From JAOPZW01 sp963803375 (GTDB taxonomy: Bacteria; Actinomycetota; Thermoleophilia; Solirubrobacterales; Solirubrobacteraceae): 64,000 bases of DNA. The notes beneath the pieces are model-generated. The model was not told the DNA's origin and ran no database searches. It worked only from the letters and a program-made list of their open reading frames with translations. Each line of letters begins with the position of its first letter. The first letter of the stretch is position 1. A program made the translations under genes and the position numbers. This document shows positions 1 through 8,805 of the stretch, one piece after another. Location of the stretch: NCBI GenBank assembly GCA_963803375.1, contig CAWDMB010000014.1:287082-351081 (forward strand), written 5' to 3'.

Positions 1-34
1 AGGCAGCGACGGCCCGGGCGGGAGCCCTGCGTCC

Positions 35-976
35 ATGAACGCGAGCGTACACTTCGCCGCCATGCCGGCGCCCGCCACCGCGACGCCCGCGGAGATCCGC
101 GAGGTCAACACGCGCTACCACGACAGCGCGGCCGCGGGCTACGACGCGAAGTGGGGCATCGACTTCGGGGAGGTCGGCCGTACGCAGGTGCTCGGCAAGG
201 TCCGCAAGGCGCTCGGGACCGTCCCGCGCGTCGAGCGCTCGCTCGAGATCGGCGCCGGCACGGGCTACTTCACGTTGAACCTCCAGCAGGAGGGCGTCAT
301 GCGCGAGGCCGTCTGCACCGACATCTCGCCCGGGATGCTCGACGCGCTGCAGGCCAATGCCGCGCGTCTCGGGCTCGCCGTGCAGACGCGCGCCTGCGAC
401 GCCGAGCGCCTGCCCTTCGACGACGCGAGCTTCGACCTCGTCTTCGGCCACGCCGTCCTGCATCACCTGCCGAACCTCGATCGCGCGTTCGCCGAGCTGC
501 GGCGCGTCCTGCGCCCGGGCGGCCTGGTCTTGTTCGCCGGCGAGCCCTCGGCCCGCGGCGACCGCCTCGCCGCCGTGCCCAAGCGCGCCGCGACCGCGGT
601 CGCGCCACTATGGCGTCGCGCGCTGCGCGTGCCGCCGGCGCCGTCCGGCCACGCCGACGGCGGCGCCGGCCACCACGGGCTCGAACCCCTCGTCGACGTC
701 CACGCGTTCACCCCGGCCCAGCTCGCCACCGCTGCGCGCCGCTGCGGCCTCGACGCGGTGCGCGTGCGCGGCGAGGAGCTGCTGGCCAACTGGTTCGGCT
801 GGACGAACCGTGCGCTCGAGGCGACGGCCGACCCGGCGGCGATCCCGCGCGCGTGGACGATGTACGCCTTCCGCGGCTACCTCCTGCTCCAGGAGGTCGA
901 CCGCCGGCTGCTCGAGGGCCGCCTGCCGCCGGCGATCTTCTACAACCTGATCCTCAGCGCCCGCCGGCCCGCCTAG
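35..976 (+). CDS. Class I SAM-dependent methyltransferase
   Basis: This 313-residue cytoplasmic enzyme should transfer a methyl group from S-adenosylmethionine; the substrate cannot be told from sequence. Residues 70-83 form the SAM-binding glycine loop (LEIGAGTGYFTLNL). The acidic end of strand 2 is near residue 96 (TDIS), DAERLPFDDASFDLV spans 122-136, and VLHHL near 141 and LRPGG at 159-163 complete a Methyltransf_11-type Rossmann fold. The C-terminal ~140 residues carry no motif I know and probably form the substrate cap. ATG 35 has a GGGAG about nine bases upstream; an in-frame ATG at 62 is an alternative. It is followed by a long non-coding stretch, so it looks monocistronic. Family is confident, function is not. 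Confidence 0.85.
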   Translation: MNASVHFAAMPAPATATPAEIREVNTRYHDSAAAGYDAKWGIDFGEVGRTQVLGKVRKALGTVPRVERSLEIGAGTGYFTLNLQQEGVMREAVCTDISPGMLDALQANAARLGLAVQTRACDAERLPFDDASFDLVFGHAVLHHLPNLDRAFAELRRVLRPGGLVLFAGEPSARGDRLAAVPKRAATAVAPLWRRALRVPPAPSGHADGGAGHHGLEPLVDVHAFTPAQLATAARRCGLDAVRVRGEELLANWFGWTNRALEATADPAAIPRAWTMYAFRGYLLLQEVDRRLLEGRLPPAIFYNLILSARRPA

Positions 977-1467
977 TCGGGCGGCTCGCCTCCTGAAGCT
1001 CCCACGTCTTGGACGGACATGCTCGCTCGGCCCCCGGAAAGCGGCGCGAGCTGGGAGCCCGCGAGGACTCTCGCCGCTCGTCGTGCGACGCGAGTGGATC
1101 AGGCCCTCGAAGGCAAGTCGCGAACGACCTCGATCGCCTCGCTCGAGCGCCGCCGAGTCGAAATCAGCGGGCACACGAGGCCTCCCGGACCCCACCGCAA
1201 CCGGTCCAGCGTTCGACCGGCCTTGACAGCCGTCCACGGGGGCGCCGCATCCGCGGGAGGTCAGGCCCCGGGGCGCGATTCTCCTGAAGCAGTCTGTCCG
1301 GGCAGGGAGGTCACGATCCCGAGAGCGCTCCCTCGAGCAGGCTCGCTGCGAGGGCGCCGGCGGCGTCACGAGCTTCATACATCTCGCTCACGAGTACTTC
1401 ACACGTCGACCACGACCGGCGCGCGAAAAAGGGAGGGCTTCGGATCCCCCTGATCGTGGAGGCTGTC
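977..1467. other. Intergenic stretch without a recognisable gene
   Basis: About 490 bases separate the methyltransferase from the exported phosphodiesterase. ORFs exist on both strands here, but their translations are Arg/Gly-rich and match no family I know, so they are treated as GC shadows. The stretch holds one copy of a 37-base dispersed repeat (1057-1093) also found at 8129. The last 100 bases are a little more AT-rich and probably hold the promoter of the next gene. Confidence 0.5.
1057..1093. repeat. Dispersed 37-base repeat, copy 1
   Basis: Bases 1057-1086 are identical to 8129-8158; then comes one mismatch (G here, A there) and six more identical bases. The core contains a small hairpin, GCGAG-GACT-CTCGC. 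Copy 2 lies in the degraded LuxR-type ATPase region, so both may derive from one gene family or a small dispersed element. Confidence 0.75.
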
Positions 1468-3888
1468 TTGCGTCGTCCGGTGATCCTCGTCGTGCTCGCG
1501 GCCGCTGCCCTGCTCGCTGCCACGGCGGCCATGGCGCACGCCGCGGCCGCCGGCCAGTCGCGGCTGCTGGCCCGCGCCGTGCTGTCCGCAAGGACCTTCG
1601 CGCCCGGCTCGCCCTCCGGCACACTGCTGGGCTCGGCGCCCATCAACGGCGTCGCGGTGCCCTTCGCGTCCCAACCGGTCCAGGGCTTCTCGGCCGCCCT
1701 GCCCGCCGGCGACGGCCGCTATTGGGTCATGCCCGACAACGGCTACGGCGCGATCGAGAACTCCGCCGACTTTGACCTGCGCGCGTACCTGATCGACCCC
1801 GATCTGAAGACACGGGTCGGCGGCGAGGGCACGATCGCGGTCAAGCGCTTCATTCAGTTCCACGATCCCGACCACAAGATTCCGTTCGCGCTCGTCAACG
1901 AGTTCAGCCGTGACCGCGTGCTCACGGGCGCGGACTTTGACATCGAATCGTTGCAGCGCGCCCACGACGGGACGCTGTGGATCGGCGACGAGTTCGGCCC
2001 GTTCCTGCTGCACACCGACGCCGACGGGCGCGTCCTCCACGCTCCGTACGCCTTGCCCGATCCCGATCATCCTGGCCAGGAGATCCGGGCGCCGCAGAAC
2101 CCGTTCTCCGAGGAGTCGAGCACGCTTCGGGTCATGAACGCCATGCGCGCCGACGCGCGGGCGCATGGCGACACGAAGACGCCGATCGTCTCGCCCGACG
2201 CGAACCTCCTCGACGACGGCGATCCGACGACCGGTGAGCCCACGCGCCTGAGCCCGCCTGCCGGCGCGGGCGTTCCGAAGGCCTCGAGCGAGTTCATGAA
2301 CGTCGCTTCGCTGCACACCGCCGGCTTCAAGGTCGTCCCTTACACCGTCAACGACCCGACGCGCATGAAGGCGCTCATCAAGCTCGGCGTGGACGGGCTC
2401 ATCAGCGACCGGCCCGACCTGCTGCGCCAGATCGTCGACGCTGATCCCACGACTGCGGCGACCTTCGACGTCGAGGGTCACCGCGGCGCGCGTGACCTGC
2501 GCCCGGAGAACACGCTGCCGGCGTTCGAGGCCGGGTTGGACAACCGCGTGACGACGCTCGAGACCGACAACGGCGTCACCAAGGACGGGGTCCCGGTCGT
2601 CTCGCACGACCCGTACGTGACGTCCGCCAAGTGCCGGCGCGCCGACGGCGGCCCGTACACGACCAAGGACGAGGTCCTCATCCGCTCCGTGACGCTGGCT
2701 CAACTGCAGTCGCGGTTCATCTGCGACGGGATCATCCGCACCGGCACGCCGCAGACCAACGACCGCTCGCTTTCCCCGGTCGCGGTGGCCTTCGCCAGGG
2801 AGGAGAGCCTCGTCGACCCGTACGTGAAGCCGACCACGCAGCAGCTGTTCGACTTCGTGAGGTTCTACGTCGACTGGTACAAGACCGGCCCCGGCAAGAA
2901 CGATCCGAACGCGACCGCGCGCTGGCAGAACGCCGAGCTGGTCCATTTCAACATCGAGACCAAGCTCAACCCACGCTCGGACCGCGACGACCACGGCAGG
3001 GTCTACCGCGCCCGCGCCATCGGCGCCGTGGCGCTGGCCCGGAAGGTCGCCGGGGTCATCGAGAGCAACCGCGTGCAGGACCGCGCCAGCGTGCAGTCCT
3101 TCGACTGGCGCACGCTGCGCGTGGTGGCCAAGGAGTTCTCGAACCTCCAGACCGTCGAGCTCTTCGGCGACTTCCCGGTGTTCGCCGACACGTCGATCGC
3201 CGGGACCGACGACGGAACGAACCTGCAGCCGCAAGCCGGCGAGATGAACACGCGCTGGCTTGCCGGGCTGTTCTGGCCCTGGCGCCACACGGTCACCGAG
3301 AACCCGTTCCGCGCCCAGACCAGCGGCGGGTTCGAGGGCATGGCGATCACGCCCGACGGCAAGACGCTCCTGCCCATGCTCGAGAAGACCCTGACCGGCG
3401 CGCCCGCCGGGACGACGCAGATCTTCGCGTTCGACCTGCATCACCCCGGCTACACCGGCGCCCGCTGGACGTACCCGTACGAACCGCGCGGCGTGTCGAT
3501 CGGCGACTTCCAGCTCGTCGACCGCCACCATGGGCTCGTCATCGAGCGTGACAACACGCAGGGCGATCTTGGCGGCTTCAAGGCGCTCGAGGAGGCCACG
3601 CTCGGCGCCCCGGGCACGACCGTCGGCAAGCGCGAGTCCGCCGATCTGCTCAACATCGCCGACCCGGCGGGGCTCTCGCTGCCCGCCGCCCCGGGCGACG
3701 TCGGCCTCGGCAACCCATTTGCGTTCCCCTTCCAGACCATCGAGGACCTCGTGTTCCTCGACCGCCGCCACGTCGTCGTGCTCGACGACAACAACTTCCC
3801 GTTCAGCGTGGGGCGCCACAAGGGCAGCGGCGCCCCTGACGACAACGAGCTCATCGTCCTGCGCCTGGCGCAGGCAGTGGGCCGCTGA
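1468..3888 (+). CDS. Exported esterase-like phytase domain with an inserted GDPD domain
   Basis: This ~806-residue exported protein should hydrolyse phosphate esters and glycerophosphodiesters outside the membrane. The start is taken as TTG 1468 because GGAGG (1458-1462) sits five bases upstream; GTG 1456 is the alternative. A Sec signal (basic RRP, long Ala/Leu core) ends near residue 30. Residues ~45-225 are the first half of an 'esterase-like activity of phytase' domain (YWVMPDNGYGA, LWIGDEFGPFLLH) and ~610-800 are its second half (GGFEGMAITPDGKTLLPML). Between them is a complete GDPD: HRG and ENT near 335-345, a LETDNG/KDG strand, SHDP, and IETKLNP near 500. All GDPD metal and catalytic residues are present. 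The GDPD C-terminal segment (KVVPYTVNDP..GVDGLISDRPD) precedes its N-terminus, so the inserted domain looks circularly permuted. Confidence 0.8.
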   Translation: MRRPVILVVLAAAALLAATAAMAHAAAAGQSRLLARAVLSARTFAPGSPSGTLLGSAPINGVAVPFASQPVQGFSAALPAGDGRYWVMPDNGYGAIENSADFDLRAYLIDPDLKTRVGGEGTIAVKRFIQFHDPDHKIPFALVNEFSRDRVLTGADFDIESLQRAHDGTLWIGDEFGPFLLHTDADGRVLHAPYALPDPDHPGQEIRAPQNPFSEESSTLRVMNAMRADARAHGDTKTPIVSPDANLLDDGDPTTGEPTRLSPPAGAGVPKASSEFMNVASLHTAGFKVVPYTVNDPTRMKALIKLGVDGLISDRPDLLRQIVDADPTTAATFDVEGHRGARDLRPENTLPAFEAGLDNRVTTLETDNGVTKDGVPVVSHDPYVTSAKCRRADGGPYTTKDEVLIRSVTLAQLQSRFICDGIIRTGTPQTNDRSLSPVAVAFAREESLVDPYVKPTTQQLFDFVRFYVDWYKTGPGKNDPNATARWQNAELVHFNIETKLNPRSDRDDHGRVYRARAIGAVALARKVAGVIESNRVQDRASVQSFDWRTLRVVAKEFSNLQTVELFGDFPVFADTSIAGTDDGTNLQPQAGEMNTRWLAGLFWPWRHTVTENPFRAQTSGGFEGMAITPDGKTLLPMLEKTLTGAPAGTTQIFAFDLHHPGYTGARWTYPYEPRGVSIGDFQLVDRHHGLVIERDNTQGDLGGFKALEEATLGAPGTTVGKRESADLLNIADPAGLSLPAAPGDVGLGNPFAFPFQTIEDLVFLDRRHVVVLDDNNFPFSVGRHKGSGAPDDNELIVLRLAQAVGR

Positions 3889-3895
3889 CCCAGCC

Positions 3896-3930
3896 CGGCT
3901 CGGCCCGCTGTCAGCCGGCGGGCCGAGCCG
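3896..3930 (+). terminator. Strong hairpin after the GDPD fusion gene
   Basis: A perfect 13-bp inverted repeat (3896-3908 with 3918-3930, CGGCTCGGCCCGC and its complement) with a nine-base loop starts eight bases after the stop codon. There is no T-run, as is common in GC-rich actinobacteria. It is likely a transcription terminator or 3'-end stabiliser. Confidence 0.7.
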
Positions 3931-4098
3931 AGGCTAGGCCTTCCGCCGCAACGATGGCCCTACGCGCGCGACGTCACCATCGCCGGCTTCGAGGGGTACG
4001 ACCGTAACCTGGGCGTAGCAGCGCCGGCACAGCTTTGCGAGGGGCGCGCCGCGGAGAGAGGCTCTTCGCCGACCGATGGCAGCGACTAGCATCCGCGG

Positions 4099-4626
4099 AT
4101 GGCGGTCACCGGGCGTGAGCCATCTGAGGAGCGCGCTGAGGCCATCGCCTTCCTGCTGGGGGCGTACGACGGTGTCGTGTCGCCCACGGGGAAGGGTGTG
4201 CCGCACGCCCAGTCCGTCGCGGATCTGCTGCGCGATGGCGGGTATGACGCCGACGTTCAGGTCGTCGGCTTTCTGCACGACGTCGTCGAGGACACCCCCC
4301 GGACCGTCGACGACGTCCGCGAGTGCTTCGGCGAGGCGATCGCCGAGATGGTCGCTGAGCTCACCGAGGACGACGGCATCGCCAACTACGAGCGACGCAA
4401 GAGCGCGTTGCGAGAACAGTTGCGGCTCGCCGGCTCGCCGGTCCTCGATGTCGCGCTGGCCGACAAGATCGCCACGCTGCAGCACGCGGTGCTGACCGGC
4501 AGACGGGTGCGCAAGCGCAAGCTCGGCCATTATCGTGCAACGCTCGAGCTCGGGCTCGCGGCGGACGTGAGTCCCGCGTTCTGCCGGCGCGTCAAGCAGC
4601 TGCTCGACCAAGCAGACGACCTGTAA
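4099..4626 (+). CDS. HD-domain protein, (p)ppGpp hydrolase-like (MESH1/SpoT HD type)
   Basis: A 175-residue HD phosphohydrolase. The metal-binding pattern of the RelA/SpoT hydrolase half is present: H36, H60-D61 (FLHDVVEDT, with E64-D65) and D122 (ALADKIATL). There is no synthetase or TGS/ACT region, so if active it would be a small alarmone hydrolase like MESH1 that breaks pyrophosphate from (p)ppGpp; hydrolysis of another nucleotide is possible. ATG 4099 has only a weak Shine-Dalgarno sequence. It stands alone between two hairpins, and no toxic small alarmone synthetase lies nearby. Fold is confident, substrate inferred. Confidence 0.75.
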   Translation: MAVTGREPSEERAEAIAFLLGAYDGVVSPTGKGVPHAQSVADLLRDGGYDADVQVVGFLHDVVEDTPRTVDDVRECFGEAIAEMVAELTEDDGIANYERRKSALREQLRLAGSPVLDVALADKIATLQHAVLTGRRVRKRKLGHYRATLELGLAADVSPAFCRRVKQLLDQADDL

Positions 4627-4654
4627 CGCCAGCTGTAGCCGGTATGGGCTGGCG
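4627..4654 (+). terminator. Short hairpin after the HD gene
   Basis: CGCCAGC (4627-4633) pairs with GCTGGCG (4648-4654) directly after the stop codon, with a 14-base loop and no T-run. It lies between convergent genes and could serve either. The following ~220 bases to the multicopper oxidase stop show no gene I can name. Confidence 0.4.
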
Positions 4655-4877
4655 TCGGGCCGGTCGTAGAGGTCGACGCTCCCGCGCTTCGTGGTTGAGG
4701 CTGACCATCGCCGGCAGGCTGCCGACGAATCGTGGCCACAGCGACCTCAGCATTCGTGCGCGGGTGCGAGGGTCGCTCATGTAGCGCCAAGCCGCCGGTG
4801 ATGACCGCACGCAGCAGCGCCCGCTCGGTGGTGGTTCGCCGCCTGCTCCCAGACGGCGGAGGCGATATCGGCCCCCG

Positions 4878-6035
4878 CTACTGCACCTGGTAGCGCGTCA
4901 GCATGCCGGCCCGAATGTGGTCGTTGACATGGCAGTGGTAGAGCCACGTGCCGGGGTTGTCCGGAACCATGTCCGCGACCACCATGGTGGCAGGCAACAG
5001 GTTCACGCTGTCCATGCGCATCCCGTTCACCGTCACGACGTTGGCGTGCCAGTGCGGCGTGTGCAGGTCGACCTCGGTGCCCATGCCCAGCGTGTACCAG
5101 CGCACGCGGGCGCCGCGCCGCATCGTGATCGGCGGCTGGTTGCCGAAGACGTAGCCGTTGATCGCGTGCATGAGGTTGGACTCCTCGAACCCCTCGTCCT
5201 CGGGGTCGGGCGGGGGCGGCGACGCGAAGCGCTCGACGTTCTCCCGGAGGAACGGGCTCTCGTTCTCGTTCATCACCGAGAACAGCGTGAACACCTCGCG
5301 GTCGACGTCGCGTGGGCTGCCGTCCGCCCTGGCCATCCCGCGGCGCGCGATCACGATCGGGCCCATGAGCCCGGCGTAGGTGTCGGCGACCTCGTCGGTG
5401 TGCGAGTGGTACATCCACATGACCGACGAGCCGTCCCGCGGACCTGGCCCGGAGCGCGCCGGCACATCCCACAGGTACGTGTGCTCACCGCCCGTCGGCA
5501 CGGCGTCGTCGGCCTTGTCGGCGCCGGAGGTGCCGTCGTTGTAGGGCGTCCCCTCGTTGGCCTTGTCGTAGAGCAGGCCGTGCGTATGGACGGTGGCGGG
5601 GAAGGAGCAGCGGTTGCGGAAGACGACCCGGATCCGGTCGCCCACCTGCGCCCTGATCACGGGCCCGAGGAAGCCAAGGTACTTGTCGTCGGGGGCGCGC
5701 TCGACGAGGCGGGAGAAGCTCGCGTCGGTATAGCCGCGGTAGAGGCACTTCATATAGCGGGAGCCGATCCGGCCGGGGCCGGACCGCACGAACGTGTCGG
5801 CCACGTCGTCGAACGGCTCGCCGGTGATCTGGTTGCGGCCGTCGGGCGCGTAGTCCCACACCACCTCGTCGGCTCGGATGTAGTAGGTGCGCGTGATGCC
5901 GGCGGGGTGCGGGCGCCGGCCGTGGTCGCGTGGTGCGGCGGCGACCGCGACCGCGGTAACCGTCAGGCCCGCCAGGCAGATGGCGGCGACGACATAGCGC
6001 AACGGCGCGCGCGGCGCCGGGCGGCGACTGTTCAT
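4878..6035 (-). CDS. Two-domain multicopper oxidase, exported
   Basis: A 385-residue exported copper oxidase that should couple one-electron oxidation of a metal ion or phenol to reduction of oxygen to water. All copper ligands are visible: H150/H152 (VHTHG), H210/H212 (MYHSH), H315/H318/H320 (HTPHWH), and H357-C358-H359 with H363 and M368 (YHCHVNDHIRAGM). The Met axial ligand gives a type 1 site. Only two cupredoxin domains fit in this length, so a trinuclear centre needs oligomer contacts, as in two-domain laccase-like enzymes. Residues 1-35 are a signal peptide. ATG 6035 is preceded by GGAGGAGC. It lies 90 bases downstream of the PhoX-like gene on the same strand, so co-transcription is possible. 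Substrate unknown. Confidence 0.85.
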   Translation of the reverse strand: MNSRRPAPRAPLRYVVAAICLAGLTVTAVAVAAAPRDHGRRPHPAGITRTYYIRADEVVWDYAPDGRNQITGEPFDDVADTFVRSGPGRIGSRYMKCLYRGYTDASFSRLVERAPDDKYLGFLGPVIRAQVGDRIRVVFRNRCSFPATVHTHGLLYDKANEGTPYNDGTSGADKADDAVPTGGEHTYLWDVPARSGPGPRDGSSVMWMYHSHTDEVADTYAGLMGPIVIARRGMARADGSPRDVDREVFTLFSVMNENESPFLRENVERFASPPPPDPEDEGFEESNLMHAINGYVFGNQPPITMRRGARVRWYTLGMGTEVDLHTPHWHANVVTVNGMRMDSVNLLPATMVVADMVPDNPGTWLYHCHVNDHIRAGMLTRYQVQ

Positions 6036-6124
6036 TGCTCCTCCGGGGGATCGGGAGCCGCGCGCCCGCGACCGGCGCAACCTCGCCGTGGCGAGGCCGC
6101 GCGCGGTGCCGCGGATCGGCGGCG

Positions 6125-7699
6125 TCAGGGGATGTCGTAGACGCCGTCGATGTCGTCGATCTTCATGGCGAGCAGCTGCCCGAGCTCGACGTTCTCCGGG
6201 TTCGGGCTCGCCTTGTGGACCTGGGCGTCGAACAGCCACCACCCCGGCCCGATCACCCTGGAGGCGTCGATGATGCCGCTCGACTCCTCGTCGAGCGTGA
6301 TCAGGCCGGGAGCGCCCGCCGCAAACAGCTCAGGGTCGAACTCGGCGACGACGCCGCGCGCGCCCGTCTCGGTGTCGTAGGCGACGATGCGCCCGACATG
6401 GGCGTTGTTGCCCGAGTCCTCCTGGATCAGGAGGTTGCCCCGCATGTCGATGTCGAGATTGTCGGGCTTGTTGGGGTAGGGGGCCTCGGAGCCGTCCAGC
6501 AGCAGCTCGATCGTCCCGCCCAGCTCGGGGTGTTCGATGTCCTTGAACACGAGCCGCCACAGCCCGCCGCCATCACGCGTCACGCCCGGCTCGCGCTGCG
6601 TCGTATCGCCGCCCTCCGTCGTGACGAAGTAGAACGTGTCCGGGTGGCTCGGATCCCAGGTGGCGTCCTCGATCCGGTTGAGCGAGAGGCCATCGGCCGC
6701 CGCTTCTGCGTTCTGCCGCGCACCCGACTGGTCCCAGTCGACCTCGGAGAGGTCGAACTCGACCGGCTTGCCCTTGCCAACAGTCGTGCGGAACTGCGCG
6801 TCGGTGGCCACCGTATCGTCGAGGGCGTCCAGGACGTAATGGGTCCCGTTCGTCAGCCCCGCCCGGTCGAACGCGTTGCCCTTGCTGCGCTTGACGCCGC
6901 GGTAGATCGATAGCTGGCTGAACGGCCCCGCCGGGCCGTCCTCCTCGCCGATCACGAGCGTGGTGTCGGTCCGGTTGTACGCCGGCTTGGTGTTCTCCCA
7001 GGTCGCCTGGCCAAGCCGCGGCAGCTGCTGCGCCGTGCCGTCGGTCAGGACGCCGAACACGCGGCCCTCGTCGTTGCTCTCCTCGTTGGCGAAGTAGACC
7101 TGCCCCGAGTAGCCGCGCCCGCTGCGCGGGTTGCGGAACTGCCTGGGCGCGCTCAGCGTCGACGAGCAGAAGCGGCTGAACGCGTCGGGCTGGGCGACGA
7201 ACGTGTCGGCGGGGTTGCGCGGGTTCGGCCCCGCGGGGGACCCCGTCGACTGATAGCTCTGGGTGACGTAGTTCCAGTAGCGCACGCCGGGGTCGATCGT
7301 GTCGGCGCCCTCGTCGATCTCGAAGGTCTTGCGGTCGATCGAGAAGGTCGAGACGAACGCGCCCGCCTGACCGTGCCGGCGGGCAATCCCCTGGGTGTCG
7401 CGCAGCTCGTGATTCATGAACAGCGTGAAGTTCAGGCCATCGCCGCCGACGGCGCCCAGCCCGTCCGGGATGCCCACCAACTCGTAGCCGTTCGACGCCG
7501 AGCCGTCGTCGTCCACTGTCAGCAGCGACTTGATGAACACGCCGTCGGCGACCGGCAACACGTACGGCTCGGTGCTCGTGCTCGGCCCCGTGGTGCTCGC
7601 GGACGCATGCCCGCCGCGGTGCCCGAGCGCGGGCGAGGCGACGGCGGCAATCAAGGCGGCGCCACCGACCGCCACGACCAGCAAGTGTCTTCTGAGCAT
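6125..7699 (-). CDS. PhoX/DUF839-family exported phosphatase-like protein
   Basis: A 524-residue exported beta-propeller-type protein of the PhoX (DUF839) family; characterised members are Ca/Fe-dependent alkaline phosphatases. A Sec-type signal (MLRRHLLVV to PALG) covers residues ~1-26. Family features are FTLFMNHEL, YFANEESNDEG, NRIEDATWDPSHPDTFYFVTT, the acidic NLDIDMRGNLLIQEDSG stretch and a C-terminal GPGWWLFDAQVH. ATG 7699 has an ideal GGAGGG six bases upstream. With the GDPD/phytase fusion and the multicopper oxidase it forms an exported cluster that could scavenge phosphorus, but no pho box was identified. Some relatives have lost activity, so catalysis is not certain. Confidence 0.8.
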   Translation of the reverse strand: MLRRHLLVVAVGGAALIAAVASPALGHRGGHASASTTGPSTSTEPYVLPVADGVFIKSLLTVDDDGSASNGYELVGIPDGLGAVGGDGLNFTLFMNHELRDTQGIARRHGQAGAFVSTFSIDRKTFEIDEGADTIDPGVRYWNYVTQSYQSTGSPAGPNPRNPADTFVAQPDAFSRFCSSTLSAPRQFRNPRSGRGYSGQVYFANEESNDEGRVFGVLTDGTAQQLPRLGQATWENTKPAYNRTDTTLVIGEEDGPAGPFSQLSIYRGVKRSKGNAFDRAGLTNGTHYVLDALDDTVATDAQFRTTVGKGKPVEFDLSEVDWDQSGARQNAEAAADGLSLNRIEDATWDPSHPDTFYFVTTEGGDTTQREPGVTRDGGGLWRLVFKDIEHPELGGTIELLLDGSEAPYPNKPDNLDIDMRGNLLIQEDSGNNAHVGRIVAYDTETGARGVVAEFDPELFAAGAPGLITLDEESSGIIDASRVIGPGWWLFDAQVHKASPNPENVELGQLLAMKIDDIDGVYDIP

Positions 7700-7817
7700 G
7701 TGCCCTCCGTTGCTTACGGCGCCTCGGCCGCATGGCGGCCGTCGTCCGCGGGCAGTCCTACCAGCGCCGTCACGGCCGGATGTCAACGCCGCGTGATGGC
7801 GCGCCCTCCGGGCGGGA

Positions 7818-8213
7818 ATGCCCGGCGGGGCCGGCACGTCGTCGGGAGCGTTGACGCCCTCGCCGCACCTGGTCGGGCGGGATCCCGAGCGCAGCCGCCT
7901 CGGGGCGTTCGTGGCCGCCGACGAGCACGGTGCGCGAGCGCTGCTGGTCCGGGGTGAGCCCGACATCGGCAAGACGGCGCTCTGGCGGGTCGGCGTCGAG
8001 CGGTCCTGCTCACGCGCGCCGCGGAGGCGGAGATGCCGCTCGGCTGACCGGCCTCGTCGATCTGTTCGAGCGCCTGGAGCCCGCGCCGGCCGCGCTCGTT
8101 TCGGGTCGGATGCGAGCGCGAGTCGGAGGCCCGCGAGGACTCTCGCCGCTCGTCGTGCAACGCGATCGCACGCATACGAGAACACGCTGGTTGGGGGTTC
8201 GGCTGATGTCGTG
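7818..8213 (+). pseudogene. Relic of a LuxR-family AAA-ATPase regulator (N-terminal piece)
   Basis: In one frame residues ~19-60 read VGRDPERSRLGAF..LLVRGEPDIGKTALWR, which is the start and Walker A loop (7953-7977) of large ATP-dependent LuxR/STAND regulators. The next conserved piece (ARLTGLVDLFERLEPAPAALV, near 8035-8100) lies in a shifted frame, and everything after it, including Walker B, the TPR region and the LuxR HTH, is missing. The canonical G-E-P-G loop is G-E-P-D here. The gene is therefore truncated and frameshifted and should make no active regulator. It borders an insertion-sequence remnant. Confidence 0.65.
8129..8165. repeat. Dispersed 37-base repeat, copy 2
   Basis: Thirty identical bases plus seven with one mismatch are shared with 1057-1093, 7.07 kb away in the same orientation. 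This copy sits at the broken end of the LuxR-type relic, so it may mark the break point. Confidence 0.75.
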
Positions 8214-8375
8214 AGCGATGCTTCGGGTCACGTGCGGTGGCCTGCCGCCACCGCGACGTGCGTCGCCGGTGCTGAGTCGGCGGGGTTCGAGGCTCGGGGA
8301 GAGTCGAAGGGGCGTGCGCCCGTTCCGTCCGTGGGCCCCGGGCGAGGGGAAGACGGGATGGGTGAACTGCTTGAA

Positions 8376-8429
8376 CTCCAGGATCTCCATCACTTCCTCC
8401 GAGTTCTTCAAGCCCGCCTCCCAGGCACG
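8376..8429 (-). pseudogene. 5' remnant of an IS21-type istA transposase
   Basis: On the minus strand the translation GLKNSEEVMEILEFKQF resembles the first residues of IS21-family IstA proteins (typically ..NxEEVMEILEAYDLT..). The similarity stops after a dozen codons and no helix-turn-helix or DDE region follows. The tandem repeats at 8478-8570 lie just upstream on the same strand, as expected for an IS21 left end. The assignment rests on recalled family sequence, so it is tentative. Confidence 0.4.
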
Positions 8430-8477
8430 CCTCGATGACAAGGCGCGTCGCGCTACAGGCCGTTCAGGACAGAACCG

Positions 8478-8570
8478 TGGGGAGATCCGATGGCCACCCA
8501 TGGGGAGATCCGGTGGCCGCCGGCGGGGACCTCCAGTGGGCCGCCTACGGGGAGTTTCCGGTGGCCGCCG
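8478..8570 (-). repeat. Four 23-base imperfect tandem repeats, IS21-like end
   Basis: Units begin at 8478, 8501, 8524 and 8548 with a pattern close to TGGGGAGATCCGGTGGCC followed by GCC. Units 1 and 2 differ at few positions; units 3 and 4 are more diverged, and unit 3 has one extra G. Multiple short repeats at the ends are typical of IS21-family elements, where they bind the transposase. No matching right end was seen. The ~230 bases after it, up to the oxidoreductase start, hold no gene I recognise. Confidence 0.6.
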
Positions 8571-8805
8571 TCACTGGGCGGCAGGCAAGAGCCCGCCGAC
8601 CTCGGCGTCCCTGCATCCGCAGCGCCCACAGCTCGCAGAGCTGGTCGGCGTCGGAAAGCGGCCGCGAGTGCCTGCCGCCGCCCCCGGCGGGTCGACGGCG
8701 AGGGCGGCGTCCCGGAATGCGTGTCGAGACCGCGTCCCATCGGGGATCTTCTCCTTGGGGGCGGTGCCTGACGCGGCGGGGCCGGAAGCTGAGAGCATTT
8801 GCGAT

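Noticed and set aside
4592..4810. A 72-codon minus-strand ORF upstream of the HD gene end
   Set aside because: Part of it looks protein-like (RMLRSLWPRFVGSLPAMVSLNHEA), but it has no start signal or family and overlaps the HD gene antisense; kept as unassigned.
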